DNA from: JBBIMP01 sp037444305
GTDB lineage: Bacteria > Acidobacteriota > UBA6911
Length of the DNA: 64,000 bases
Direction: 5' to 3'
NCBI GenBank assembly: GCA_037444305.1
Contig: JBBIMP010000018.1
Location: forward strand, 29,718 to 93,717
Below, in pieces: positions 41,583-53,972 of the stretch (position 1 is the stretch's first letter; each line of letters starts with the position of its first letter). Under the pieces are notes generated by a model. That model saw only the letters and a list, made by a program, of their open reading frames with translations, ran no database searches and was not told the origin of the DNA. The position numbers were made by a program, and so were the translations under genes.

Positions 41583-42242
41583 ATGTCACAGTATGTTGTC
41601 GAAGCCCGGAGCCGCACCGCCCAGGGCAAGAACGTCAACCGGAGGCTGCGGGTTGCGGGCAGGATCCCCGGTGTCATGTACGGGCCCGGGAAAACCCCGG
41701 TCGCCGTCTCGGTCGATCCCCACGTCATCTCCGACATCCTGCACTCGAGTTCGGGCCACAATACAATCTTTGCCCTGAGCATCGACGGCGGCGAGCAGGT
41801 CAACGCCATGGTGAAGGACTACCAGCTGGATCCGGTGAAGGGCAAGCTCATCCACGCCGACTTCTTCGCGCTGTCGATGGACCGGAAACTCGAGCTGTCG
41901 GTCGACATCGAGATCGTCGGCGAAGCCAAAGGGGTGAAAAACGCCGGCGGCATCATGGATGTGGTGACGCGGTCCGTGGACGTGGAGTGCCTGCCGGCGG
42001 ATATCCCGGAGTCGATCCAGGTGGATGTCAGCCAGCTCGAGATCGACGACTATATCCGGGTTAAGAATCTGCCGGTGAATCCCGGGGTGCAGATACTGTC
42101 CGATCCGGAAGTGGTCATCGTCATGATCCTGCCGCCGGTGAAGGAGGAAGTTGCCGGCGAGGAAGCGCCCGCGGAAGAAGCGAAGGCCGAGCCCGAAGTG
42201 ATCCGCAAGGGCAAGGCTGCGGAAGAGGAAGAGGAAGATTAA
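41583..42242 (+). CDS. rplY: 50S ribosomal protein L25 (general stress protein CTC form)
   Basis: A 219-residue two-domain L25: the N-terminal 5S rRNA-binding part (EARSRTAQGKNVNRRLRVAG, RIPGVMYGPGKTPVAVSVDP) and a C-terminal beta domain (about 95-190), then an acidic Glu-rich tail. The long form is usual outside gammaproteobacteria. The gap to prs is 36 nt and the start has AAGGAGCC in front. Confidence 0.95.
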   Translation: MSQYVVEARSRTAQGKNVNRRLRVAGRIPGVMYGPGKTPVAVSVDPHVISDILHSSSGHNTIFALSIDGGEQVNAMVKDYQLDPVKGKLIHADFFALSMDRKLELSVDIEIVGEAKGVKNAGGIMDVVTRSVDVECLPADIPESIQVDVSQLEIDDYIRVKNLPVNPGVQILSDPEVVIVMILPPVKEEVAGEEAPAEEAKAEPEVIRKGKAAEEEEED

Positions 42243-42282
42243 GCCGGCTGCGGCGAGAGCCGCCGGCGGCCGGCGCAACCCC

Positions 42283-42843
42283 GTGAAACTCCTGGTCGGA
42301 TTGGGCAATCCGGGCGAAAGGTACGAGCGGACCCGCCACAACGCGGGCTTCATGGTGCTGGACCGGCTTGCCCGGCAGGCGGGCGCGGGGAAATGGTCGA
42401 CGCAGTGCCAGTCGCTGATCTGCACGGGGAAGATCGGGGCTGAAGACGTGACCCTGGCCAAGCCGCTGACGTACATGAACCTCAGCGGCCGCGCGGTGCA
42501 ACTGCTCCTCTCCGAGGCAAACCTCGGGCCGGAGGATGCCATCCTCGTGTTCGACGACCTGAACCTGGCTTTCGGCCGGATCAGGATCCGCGAGCGGGGA
42601 TCCGCGGGCGGGCACAACGGGGTCGAGTCGGTGGTTGCCGTGCTCGGCACCGAGGAGATCCCCCGCGTGCGGCTGGGGATAGGGGAGGACGAGATGCCCG
42701 AAGACAAGGCGGTTTTCGTGCTGTCCGAGTTTCCCCCTGCCCGCGAAGAGGAACTGCGAGACATGCTGGAAAGGGCCGCCGATGCCGTCGGGACAATCGT
42801 CACCGACGGGATCTCCCGGGCCATGTCGGTATTCAACGCTTGA
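42283..42843 (+). CDS. pth: Peptidyl-tRNA hydrolase
   Basis: A 186-residue hydrolase that releases tRNA from stalled peptidyl-tRNA. The catalytic histidine is in RTRHNAGF; other conserved blocks are KPLTYMNLSG and VFDDLNLAFGRIRIRERG followed by SAGGHNG. The start is GTG 42283 with no strong ribosome site. It sits 40 nt after rplY and 23 nt before rpsF. Confidence 0.96.
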   Translation: MKLLVGLGNPGERYERTRHNAGFMVLDRLARQAGAGKWSTQCQSLICTGKIGAEDVTLAKPLTYMNLSGRAVQLLLSEANLGPEDAILVFDDLNLAFGRIRIRERGSAGGHNGVESVVAVLGTEEIPRVRLGIGEDEMPEDKAVFVLSEFPPAREEELRDMLERAADAVGTIVTDGISRAMSVFNA

Positions 42844-42866
42844 AGCAGTAGCAAGGAGATAAGCCT

Positions 42867-43259
42867 GTGAGAATTTACGAAGTTGTTTTCATCGCCGCTC
42901 CGAACCTGACGACAGAGGAGCTGGATGATTTCATCGCCCAGATGCAGACCGTGATCGAAGGCAAGAAAGGAAAGGTGCTGAAGGTCGACAACTGGGGGAA
43001 GAAAGCCATGGCCTACCGGATCCAGAAGTTCCGCGAAGGCTATTACGTGGTCCTGACCCTCGAGGGCAACGGCGCCATGATCGCCGAACTCGAACGCCGA
43101 TTCAGAGTGGCGGACCACGTTTTCCGCTTCATCTCGGTGCGCATCGACGAGGATCAGAAGCGCGCGGAGAAGCTCAAGGCCATGCGGCAGAAAAAGAGCC
43201 TGGCCAGGAAATCGCGTGCACCGGAAACGGATGCCGGCACCGAAGCGGCTCCGGCATAA
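42867..43259 (+). CDS. rpsF: 30S ribosomal protein S6
   Basis: A 130-residue S6 with the family N-terminus RIYEVVFIAAPNLT, the block DNWGKKAMAYRIQKFREGYY and a basic/acidic C-terminal tail. GTG start, with AAGGAG upstream. Normally ssb lies between rpsF and rpsR; here there are only 137 nt of non-coding sequence. Confidence 0.96.
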   Translation: MRIYEVVFIAAPNLTTEELDDFIAQMQTVIEGKKGKVLKVDNWGKKAMAYRIQKFREGYYVVLTLEGNGAMIAELERRFRVADHVFRFISVRIDEDQKRAEKLKAMRQKKSLARKSRAPETDAGTEAAPA

Positions 43260-43396
43260 GTGGTTTTGGTTTCATTCAATCAGATCAAGCGGGTGGCGGT
43301 GTCGAAGGCCTGCAGCGCACATGCCGCAGGGCCCCTCCGGGGGAGGCGGCCGCTGCCGACGCCCGAGAGACCGCCCCAGGAAAGGTAACAAGATCC

Positions 43397-43630
43397 ATGC
43401 CAGGTCCCAGAAGATTCGCCATCCGGCGCAAGAGAATCTGCAAGTTCTGCGCCGAGAAGATCACTTACATCGATTTCAAGGACGGGAAGCTGCTCTCCCA
43501 CTTCATCCCGGAGCGCGGGAAGATCCTGCCGCGGAGGATCAGCGGCGTCTGCTCGACGCACCAGAGGCAGCTCGCTGAGGCCATCAAACGCGCCAGGCAC
43601 ATGGCGATCCTCCCCTTCATCTCGGACTGA
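43397..43630 (+). CDS. rpsR: 30S ribosomal protein S18
   Basis: A 77-residue S18: CKFCAEKITYIDFKDGKLL with a C-x2-C motif, then PERGKILPRRISGVCSTHQ. The zinc-type cysteines (C-x2-C and a later Cys) are kept. It binds S6 in the 30S platform. rplI follows 23 nt later. Confidence 0.96.
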   Translation: MPGPRRFAIRRKRICKFCAEKITYIDFKDGKLLSHFIPERGKILPRRISGVCSTHQRQLAEAIKRARHMAILPFISD

Positions 43631-43653
43631 TCGGTACTGCAAGAGGTTGAACC

Positions 43654-44109
43654 ATGAAGGTCATATTGAGACAGGATGTGGACAATCTTGGAAAGGTCGG
43701 CGAGGTAGTCAAGGTCGCGCCGGGCTACGGGCGCAACTACCTGATCCCCCGCAAAATGGCGGTGGAAGCGACGCCGGGCAACCTAAAGGTGGTTGAAATC
43801 GAGCGGCTGGCGCACGCGCGCCGCGACCACCGCGAGAAGGAAGCCGCGAGCCTCGTGGCCAGAGAAATCGTCAAGATCCCGGTCGTGATCCGGAAGAAGG
43901 CCGGCGAGGGCGGCTCGCTCTACGGGTCGGTCACCGCCATCGACATCGCGGATTTCCTGGCCGCGCACAAGATCAAAATCGACAAGCGCAAGATTCAGCT
44001 GGACGACGCCATCAAGGCCGTCGGCGAGTACGAGGTGCCCATCCGGCTGCACCGCGAAGTCTCCGTGCCGGTGCGCGTGGTGGTGGAAGCCGAGGCGGAA
44101 AGCGAATAA
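43654..44109 (+). CDS. rplI: 50S ribosomal protein L9
   Basis: A 151-residue L9 with the family N-terminal domain MKVILRQDVDNLGKVGEVVK and PGYGRNYLIPR, a connecting helix and the C-terminal domain with GGSLYGSVTAIDIADFL. It ends the rpsF-rpsR-rplI group; a large palindrome follows the stop by 17 nt. Confidence 0.97.
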   Translation: MKVILRQDVDNLGKVGEVVKVAPGYGRNYLIPRKMAVEATPGNLKVVEIERLAHARRDHREKEAASLVAREIVKIPVVIRKKAGEGGSLYGSVTAIDIADFLAAHKIKIDKRKIQLDDAIKAVGEYEVPIRLHREVSVPVRVVVEAEAESE

Positions 44110-44126
44110 TCCGGGTCCGGAAACCG

Positions 44127-44219
44127 TTTTTCACCACAAAGCCACAAAGACACGAGGAAACACTGAGAACGGATCGCCGTTCTTCGTGTTTCCTCGTGTC
44201 TTTGCGTCTCCTTGGTGAG
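44127..44219. repeat. 93-bp imperfect palindromic repeat, MITE-like
   Basis: The two halves are near-perfect inverted copies: TTCACC at the left end and GGTGAG at the right, CAAAGACACGAGGAAACAC mirrored on both sides, and a central AACGGATCGCCGTT. It can form a long hairpin. Position between rplI and dnaB suggests a transcript end or a mobile palindrome. The CACAAAGACACGAGG type of motif resembles repeats I recall in other environmental genomes (memory only). Confidence 0.8.
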
Positions 44220-44296
44220 TTCCTGCCCGAGCACAGATTTTCCAAAATCGTACTTTTTCCCCGGCGGCGCTTGTGTAGAATGTCTCCATCGGAGCA

Positions 44297-45658
44297 GTGA
44301 AGAAAGCCCCCATGCCAACCACCGACGTCAGCCTGGAAAAGACCCTCCCGAGCAACCTGGAGGCGGAAAGGTCCGTCCTGGGCGCCATCCTGCTCGACGA
44401 AAAAGCCATCTACACGGTGATGGAGTCGCTGCAGAAGGAGGATTTCTACCTCGAGAGCCACCGGAAGATCTACGAGAAGATGTTCTCCCTTTCCGCGGCT
44501 TCCCGCGCCGTGGACATCATCACGCTCAAGGACGAGCTCCAGCGCACCAACGACCTGGAGCGGGCAGGAGGAGCTGCCTACCTGGCAGGCCTGACCGACG
44601 GGCTCCCGCGCGCCCTCAACATCGAGCACTACGCGCAGATCGTAAAGGAAAAGGCCACGCTGCGCCGGTTGATCCAGATCTCCAACGAGGTCATGGCGCG
44701 CAGCTACCAGGGGGAGGACACCGTCGAGGAGATCCTAGGCGACGCCGAGAGGGACATCTTCGAGGTCGCGGGACAGCAGTACCGCTCCGGATTCATGCCC
44801 ATCGATCCCCTCGTCAGCGCCGTCTACAAGCAAATCGAGGAGGTCTCCAACCGCAAGACGCTCGTCACCGGCGTGGAGACGGGTTTCACCGAACTCGACC
44901 GGATGACGTCGGGCTTTCACCCGGCGGACCTGATCATCGTGGCCGCGCGGCCCGGCCTGGGAAAGACGAGCATCTGCCTGAACATCGCGCAGCACGTGGC
45001 CCTGCGGAAGCAGCAGACGGTGGGTATCTTCAGCCTGGAGATGAGCAAGGAGCAGCTGGTCAAGCGCCTGCTCTGCTCCGAAGCCGAAATCGACTCGCAC
45101 AAGGTCAACACCGGCTACCTGAACAAGGAAGACTGGATCCGCCTGGGCCGGGCAGCCGGCGCGCTTTCGCGGGCCAGGATCTTCATCGACGACAGCGCGG
45201 GCATTTCGATGGTGGAGATGCGGTCCAAGGCGCGGCGGCTCCGGCTGGAAAAGTCCCTGGACCTCCTGATCGTGGACTACCTGCAGCTCATGAGCGGGAC
45301 CGGGCAGAGGTACGAAAACCGCACGCAGGAGATCTCGCAGATCAGCCGCGGGCTGAAGTCGCTGGCTAAGGAGCTGTGCATCCCGGTGGTCGCCATCTCA
45401 CAGCTGAGCCGCGCCGTGGAGGTGCGCCGCGGCGACCACCGCCCGCAGCTCTCGGACCTGAGGGAGTCGGGGTCGATCGAGCAGGACGCCGACCTGGTGC
45501 TCTTCATCTACCGGGAGGAGATGTTCAATCCGACCGAGGAGAACAGCGGCGTGGCCGAGGTCATCATCGGCAAGCAGCGGAACGGGCCCACCGGATCCTT
45601 CGAACTGGCCTTCATCAAACAGTTCACCAAATTCGCCAACCTCTGGCAGGAGTCGTAG
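44297..45658 (+). CDS. dnaB: Replicative DNA helicase
   Basis: A 453-residue DnaB. The N-terminal primase-interacting domain (LEAERSVLGAILLDEKAIY) is followed by the RecA-like motor: Walker A AARPGLGKTS, FSLEMSKEQL, Walker B LLIVDYLQLM, and DLRESGSIEQDADLV near the arginine-finger side. No intein. GTG 44297 follows GGAG closely; ATG 44312 would be five codons shorter. alr follows 4 nt after the stop. Confidence 0.97.
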   Translation: MKKAPMPTTDVSLEKTLPSNLEAERSVLGAILLDEKAIYTVMESLQKEDFYLESHRKIYEKMFSLSAASRAVDIITLKDELQRTNDLERAGGAAYLAGLTDGLPRALNIEHYAQIVKEKATLRRLIQISNEVMARSYQGEDTVEEILGDAERDIFEVAGQQYRSGFMPIDPLVSAVYKQIEEVSNRKTLVTGVETGFTELDRMTSGFHPADLIIVAARPGLGKTSICLNIAQHVALRKQQTVGIFSLEMSKEQLVKRLLCSEAEIDSHKVNTGYLNKEDWIRLGRAAGALSRARIFIDDSAGISMVEMRSKARRLRLEKSLDLLIVDYLQLMSGTGQRYENRTQEISQISRGLKSLAKELCIPVVAISQLSRAVEVRRGDHRPQLSDLRESGSIEQDADLVLFIYREEMFNPTEENSGVAEVIIGKQRNGPTGSFELAFIKQFTKFANLWQES

Positions 45659-45662
45659 CCTG

Positions 45663-46826
45663 GTGCTGCGGCCCTCCCCCTCTAACCGCCCCACCTGGGC
45701 CGAGATCGATCTCGGGGCCATCGCGCACAACTACAGGGCGCTCAACGAACTCCTTCTCGAATCCGAGCCATGTGCCGGCGCGCCGGGCAAATCGCCGCGC
45801 CGCCTGATTCCCGTCGTAAAGGCGGATGCCTACGGGCACGGGGCTGCGGCAATTGCACATTCGCTCTGTGCATGCGGCGCCTCCGCGCTGGCCGTGGCCA
45901 TCGTCGAGGAGGGCGCCGCCCTGCGCCGGGCAGGAATCTCCTGCGAGATCCTCGTGCTGGAGGGTTGCTGGCCCGGGCAGGAGGAGGAACTTCTGGACAG
46001 CGGCCTGACCGCCTCGGTGCACTCCGTGGAGGGTGTGCGCCGATTGGAGGACGCAGCCGAAAAGACGGGAGCACGGGCCGGGGTGCATGTCAAGGTCGAT
46101 ACCGGCATGATGCGGCTCGGAGCACGCTGGGACGGCCTCGGACCGCTGCTGCAGGCGCTGGGCGTTGCGCGGCATGTTCGAATCAGCGGCGTGTTCTCGC
46201 ACCTGAGCTGCGCGGAGGAAGAGGACGCATCCTTCACGGTGGAGCAGTTGCGGCGCTTCGAGTCCGCATTGGATCAGCTGCGCGCGGCCGGCCTCGATCC
46301 GGGGGAGATTCACCTGGGCAACAGCGCCGGGCTTCTCCACCATCCGGCGCTCCGGCGGTTCGGCGCAAGGGCTGGAATTGCCCTATACGGTTATCCGCCC
46401 GCGCCGGAGCGCTCGCCGGTTCGCCTGAGACCGGTCCTTTCACTCAAGAGCCGCATCGGGCTGATCAACCATCTCCTGCCTGGGGAATCGGTCGGCTACA
46501 ACCGGCGGTTCGTCGCCGCGAGGCCGACGCGCGCGGCCACCATTCCGGCGGGCTACGCCGACGGCTACCCGCGGGCAATGACGGGGAAGGCGCGCGTGTG
46601 GCTGTGCGGCCGCATGGCGGCGGTAATCGGAACCGTTTCGATGGACATGATCGTAGCGGATGTGACGGAAATCCCCGAAGCGAGGGTGGGAACCGAGGTC
46701 ACACTTCTCGGCGAAACCGGCGTCGGGGAGCCGCTCGATGCCCTCGAGTGGGCGCGGTGGACGGGAACGATTCCCTACGAGATCCTCTGCGGCATCGGGC
46801 CGCGCGTGCCGCGGCTCCATATTTAG
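45663..46826 (+). CDS. alr: Alanine racemase
   Basis: A 387-residue PLP enzyme that makes D-alanine for peptidoglycan. The PLP lysine is in VVKADAYGHG, and the catalytic tyrosine is in SVGYNRRF near residue 280. TWAEIDLGAIAHNYR and GMMRLGARW are also family hallmarks. The start is GTG, 4 nt after dnaB, so they form an operon. Downstream lies a dispersed repeat. Confidence 0.96.
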   Translation: MLRPSPSNRPTWAEIDLGAIAHNYRALNELLLESEPCAGAPGKSPRRLIPVVKADAYGHGAAAIAHSLCACGASALAVAIVEEGAALRRAGISCEILVLEGCWPGQEEELLDSGLTASVHSVEGVRRLEDAAEKTGARAGVHVKVDTGMMRLGARWDGLGPLLQALGVARHVRISGVFSHLSCAEEEDASFTVEQLRRFESALDQLRAAGLDPGEIHLGNSAGLLHHPALRRFGARAGIALYGYPPAPERSPVRLRPVLSLKSRIGLINHLLPGESVGYNRRFVAARPTRAATIPAGYADGYPRAMTGKARVWLCGRMAAVIGTVSMDMIVADVTEIPEARVGTEVTLLGETGVGEPLDALEWARWTGTIPYEILCGIGPRVPRLHI

Positions 46827-46891
46827 CGGACAAAGCAGCTCGAAACTCCCTTTCTCCGTGGCGCTCTGTACTGATAATCCGCAAGATCATT

Positions 46892-47036
46892 CCCGCGCGT
46901 GAAGAAAACTCCATGGAGACGGTTCCGCACTTTGCCGGTCGTGCTTGCCGGCCGGGAGTCCACGGAGCCCGGAGCGACAGCGACGGGTTGTGTCGCCTGA
47001 CAGGGTTGCATGACCGTTTGCTGCGTTCCTTCAATG
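46892..47036 (+). repeat. Dispersed intergenic repeat, copy A
   Basis: A copy of a family present four times here. The core CGGAGCCCGGAGCG is followed by ACAGCGACGGGTTG. It opens with CCCGCGCGTGAAGAAAACTCC and ends at TTCAAT. It follows alr and precedes the promoter of the secreted TPR gene. Confidence 0.85.
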
Positions 47037-47070
47037 GATGCTGCTGAGTGGTTTCTGGCAGGGCGATATG

Positions 47071-47098
47071 TTGCATTCGGAGGGCGGCGGCGTATAGT
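47071..47098 (+). promoter_or_regulatory. Promoter of the secreted TPR gene
   Basis: TTGCAT at 47071-47076 and TATAGT at 47093-47098 with 16 nt between. The predicted RNA start (about 47105) gives a 28-nt leader with GGAGG, matching the start at 47133. Confidence 0.55.
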
Positions 47099-47132
47099 CT
47101 TTGAAGGGCAATCACACGCGGAGGAACACCGG

Positions 47133-48167
47133 ATGTCTACAAAACACCTGCCTCAAAGATCCCTGTCCCTGGCAATGATCGGTCTCATGGCCGCTTTCAT
47201 CCTCTGCAGCACGGCATCCCTCTACGCCCAGCGCGGGCGGACGGGCGCGCCGACCCAGGGACACATCCTGTACGGCGACCTGAAGATAGAAAACCGCAGC
47301 GGCGGAAAGATCCCGCTCTCCTTCATCGTGATCCTGTACAGCGCCGACGGCACGATAGTTGGCCGGCAGACCGTGGCCAACAACGGCCGGTTCCGCTTCG
47401 ATAATGTGCCCAATGGCGATTGGGAAATCGCAGTGGAGGCCGACAACAGCGAGCTGGCGCGAACCCGCTTCATCGTGAACGAGAGCCGCTTCACCGACAT
47501 CCGGAAGGACCTCGCGCTGCAGTGGGATGCCCTCCCCGGCGCCGGCAAGACCGCGGGAAGCGGGACGATCGCGGTGGGCGACATCTATGAGCGCGATGCC
47601 GAGGCGAATCGCCGCATGGAAAAGGCCCTGGAGGAAAGCGCCAGGAAGAATCACCGCCAGGCCGCAGCGCTTCTCAGGCAGATCGTGAGCGACGACCCGC
47701 GCGACTTCGAGGCGTGGGCGGAACTGGGGACCGTGGAGTTCCTGCTGGGCAGGCACGGGGACGCGGAAAAGGCTTACAAGCGGGCGCTGGAGGAAAAACC
47801 GGGCTATCTCATCGCACTCTTGAATCTGGGCAAGCTGCAATTTGCGCAGAAACAATTCGAGGACGCGATCGAATCGCTCGATGGTGTCGTCCAGAAGCAG
47901 CCGGATTCAGCGGAAGCCCACTTCATCCTGGGAGAGTCCTACCTGCAGGTGAAAAAGGGCTCGAAGGCCGTCATCCACATGGAGGCGGCGTTGCGCCTGG
48001 ATCCGGTCGGCAAGGCGGATGCGCACCTTCGGCTCGGCACGCTGTACCACGCCGCCGGCATGAAGGACCGGGCGGCGGCGGAATACCAGAAGTTCCTCGC
48101 CAAGATCCCGGATCATCCCGAGAAGAAGAAACTGCAACAGTACATCGACCAGAACCGCCGGCCGTAA
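47133..48167 (+). CDS. Secreted protein with N-terminal beta domain and TPR repeats
   Basis: A 344-residue protein with a signal peptide (SLAMIGLMAAFILCSTASLY, then AQ). Residues 45-130 look like a carboxypeptidase-regulatory-type beta sandwich (NNGRFRFDNVPNGDWEIAVE). Residues 180-335 hold four TPRs (for example AWAELGTVEFLLGRHGDAEK). The frame opens at 47010, but ATG 47133 with GGAGG at 47120-47124 is the start. It is convergent with the Oar-like receptor and shares the strong terminator between them. No enzymatic motif; it is probably a periplasmic or envelope scaffold. Confidence 0.82.
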   Translation: MSTKHLPQRSLSLAMIGLMAAFILCSTASLYAQRGRTGAPTQGHILYGDLKIENRSGGKIPLSFIVILYSADGTIVGRQTVANNGRFRFDNVPNGDWEIAVEADNSELARTRFIVNESRFTDIRKDLALQWDALPGAGKTAGSGTIAVGDIYERDAEANRRMEKALEESARKNHRQAAALLRQIVSDDPRDFEAWAELGTVEFLLGRHGDAEKAYKRALEEKPGYLIALLNLGKLQFAQKQFEDAIESLDGVVQKQPDSAEAHFILGESYLQVKKGSKAVIHMEAALRLDPVGKADAHLRLGTLYHAAGMKDRAAAEYQKFLAKIPDHPEKKKLQQYIDQNRRP

Positions 48168-48173
48168 TAAGGG

Positions 48174-48196
48174 GGGGACAGGCTACCGTGTCCCCC
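48174..48196. repeat. GGGGACAGGCTACCG palindromic repeat, single unit
   Basis: A single unit, GGGGACA and TGTCCCC flanking GGCTACCG, just after the TPR gene stop. The same unit occurs twice head-to-head after radA (53626-53670). Confidence 0.8.
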
Positions 48197-48202
48197 TATG
48201 AA

Positions 48203-48243
48203 AAGCCCCCAACCGCCGCGAGGACGGTTGGGGGCTTCTGTTT
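48203..48243. terminator. Intrinsic terminator between TPR gene and Oar-like receptor
   Basis: A perfect 13-bp stem (AAGCCCCCAACCG and its complement), a 9-nt loop and CTGTTTT after it. An AAAA run on the left also allows use by the convergent receptor gene. Confidence 0.88.
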
Positions 48244-48270
48244 TACAGCTGCGGCAGCGCCGCCTGAACT

Positions 48271-51927
<3,657 letters not shown>

Positions 51928-52260
51928 GAAGTTCTCCTCTTCCCTATGGTTGAACATCCCGCCCGCGCGCGGAAAAAGCAAATACCCCCCTGCCGGGCGA
52001 CGTCATTCCCCGTGATAATTTCTTATAGCAATAGGATCGAATAAGGTGATGATCCTATCCACCATCCCTGGCGGCGGCTGGCCGACCACCGGACAGGAGG
52101 GCAAAGCATCAACCTTGGTGCGGATGTCGCTCGGACGGGCCTTCTCTATGTGCAGGCTTTTTCCCCGTCAACTCCATCCTTAGTAGATGCATATTGAGCC
52201 ATGTTGCGCTTCACTGCCAGGGAACAGCCAAAATGATAGACTGAACACCGGAGAAAATCA
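51928..52260. other. Divergent intergenic region, receptor/radA
   Basis: About 330 bp, AT-richer around 52005-52050. The minus strand has TATAAG near 52021-52026 with a poor -35, a possible receptor promoter. No gene-like ORF. Confidence 0.4.
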
Positions 52261-53622
52261 ATGTCCAGAGCCACTTCCAATTTCGAGTGCCAATCCTGCG
52301 GATATGCCGCCCCCCGCTGGCTGGGGCGCTGCCCCGAGTGCAACGAGTGGAATTCCATGGTTGAAGGGAAGATTCCTGGGGCAGCGTCGCGAAGCCGCAG
52401 GCCTCTGGGACCTTCGCCCCGGGCAGAGCTCCTCGGTGAAATCCCGGCCGAATCCGCCCCCAGGATCCTGACAGCCAACCCGGAGTTCGACCGCGCCCTG
52501 GGCGGAGGACTGGTTTCCGGTTCCCTGGTCCTGCTCGGGGGCGAACCGGGAGTGGGCAAGTCCACGATCCTGCTCCAGATTGCCCACAACCTCCAGCAGC
52601 AGGGGCGCAAGGTGCTCTACGTCTCGGGGGAGGAATCGTCGCTGCAGATCAAGATGCGGGCCGATCGACTCGGCCACTCCGACTCGCGGATCTATCTTCT
52701 TCCGGAATCGAACCTGGAGCGCATCCAGGAGGTTGTGGATGAGTTGGAGCCCACGGATCTGATCGTGGACTCGGTTCAAACCACCTTCTCGGAGACGCTG
52801 GACTCCGTTCCGGGGAGCATTAGCCAGGTCCGGCATGTTGCAGGCCATTTCCTGAATCTGGCCAAGAGCCGCGGCGTTCCGGTCTTTCTCGTCGGTCACG
52901 TGACCAAGGACGGGAGCATTGCCGGGCCGAAGGCGCTGGAGCACGTGGTGGATGCGGTGCTCTATTTCGAGGGGGAGCGGCATCACAACCACCGCATCGT
53001 GCGCGCGGTGAAGAACCGCTTCGGCGCGGCGAATGAGATCGGAGTCTTCGAGATGACCCCGCGGGGGCTGCAGCCGGTGCGCAATCCGTCCGATCTGTTT
53101 CTGCGCGAGCGGCAGACGGCTTCGCCCGGCAGCGCTGTCGTATGCGCGCTCGAAGGCACCCGGCCGATGCTGGTGGAAGTCCAGGCTCTGGTGGGCGCCA
53201 CACAATACGGCACGGCGCGGCGCACCTGCAGCGGCCTGGATTACAATCGCGTGTCCGTCCTGGTGGCGATGCTGCAGAAGCGTTTGGAGATCCCGATCAT
53301 GGGTTGCGACATTTACGTCAGTGCGGCCGGAGGGCTCGAGATCGACGAGCCTGGAGCCGATCTGGCCGTCTTCGCAGCGATTCTCAGCAGCTTTCGCAAC
53401 CGGGCCATCGATCCCTACACGGTCCTGCTGGGAGAGCTGGGTCTTTCGGGCGAGGTGCGCCCGGTCCCGCAGGCGCACCCGCGCCTGCGGGAGGCCGCTG
53501 CTATGGGATTCAAGCGGTGCGTTCTCCCCGCGGGCAACCTCCCGCTGGTCACGCCCGTAGATCGACTGGAAACCACCCCCATCCGAAACGTCCAGGAGCT
53601 ATCCCAGTTGCTCTTTGATTAA
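52261..53622 (+). CDS. radA: DNA repair protein RadA/Sms
   Basis: A 453-residue RadA that helps process recombination intermediates. The N-terminal zinc finger is C-x2-C and C-x2-C in CQSCGYAAPRW and GRCPECNEW. Walker A is GEPGVGKST, Walker B LIVDSVQTT, and the RadA-specific KNRFG motif is KNRFGAANEIGVFEM. A Lon-like C-terminal domain closes the protein. It is followed directly by a double palindromic repeat. Confidence 0.96.
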   Translation: MSRATSNFECQSCGYAAPRWLGRCPECNEWNSMVEGKIPGAASRSRRPLGPSPRAELLGEIPAESAPRILTANPEFDRALGGGLVSGSLVLLGGEPGVGKSTILLQIAHNLQQQGRKVLYVSGEESSLQIKMRADRLGHSDSRIYLLPESNLERIQEVVDELEPTDLIVDSVQTTFSETLDSVPGSISQVRHVAGHFLNLAKSRGVPVFLVGHVTKDGSIAGPKALEHVVDAVLYFEGERHHNHRIVRAVKNRFGAANEIGVFEMTPRGLQPVRNPSDLFLRERQTASPGSAVVCALEGTRPMLVEVQALVGATQYGTARRTCSGLDYNRVSVLVAMLQKRLEIPIMGCDIYVSAAGGLEIDEPGADLAVFAAILSSFRNRAIDPYTVLLGELGLSGEVRPVPQAHPRLREAAAMGFKRCVLPAGNLPLVTPVDRLETTPIRNVQELSQLLFD

Positions 53623-53625
53623 AAG

Positions 53626-53670
53626 GGGACAGGCTACCGTGTCCCCGCGGGGGACACGGTAGCCTGTCCC
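53626..53670. repeat. Head-to-head double GGGGACAGGCTACCG repeat after radA
   Basis: Two 21-bp perfect arms (53626-53646 and 53650-53670) with a 3-nt GCG loop, beginning 3 nt after the radA stop. Each arm is itself palindromic at its ends (GGGGACA/TGTCCCC). It can form a very stable hairpin and may end the radA transcript. Same unit as at 48174. Confidence 0.9.
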
Positions 53671-53972
53671 GCCCCTAAATTGGCGTTACCAAATGCCGGC
53701 CCGGTGTGATAGATTGCTACCAAGTTAATCGTGCATGGATCAGCCGGTGGGTGCGGCTCAATAAGTGTTACAGCATGAATAGCATGTGGGAAAACAGCCG
53801 CTTCAGGCGGCAATTGAAGCGAAAATGCTATCCCAGATAGACCGCTTCGCGGCGCTCGTCATCCTTCCACTGCTTTTTCCACGAACGAGCATTTGCGGTC
53901 ACCTCCCGGCATCCGCCCGTCGGTTCCTATCTTTTTTTCATACCCGGAAGATCAAGCCGAAGGAGCTTAATA
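53671..53972. other. radA-yacL intergenic region
   Basis: About 300 bp without a recognised gene. AAGGAGC at 53960-53966 is the ribosome site of the next gene. No clear promoter; a TGTGATAGA near 53707 is a weak candidate. Confidence 0.35.

Noticed and set aside
43260..43396. A degraded ssb gene between rpsF and rpsR
   Set aside because: None of the three frames on the plus strand shows the OB-fold motifs of SSB, even in fragments.
46892..47036. Small open frames inside the dispersed repeats, as conserved proteins
   Set aside because: The same peptide pattern appears only because the DNA repeat is copied. Starts and ends differ between copies and there are no ribosome sites.
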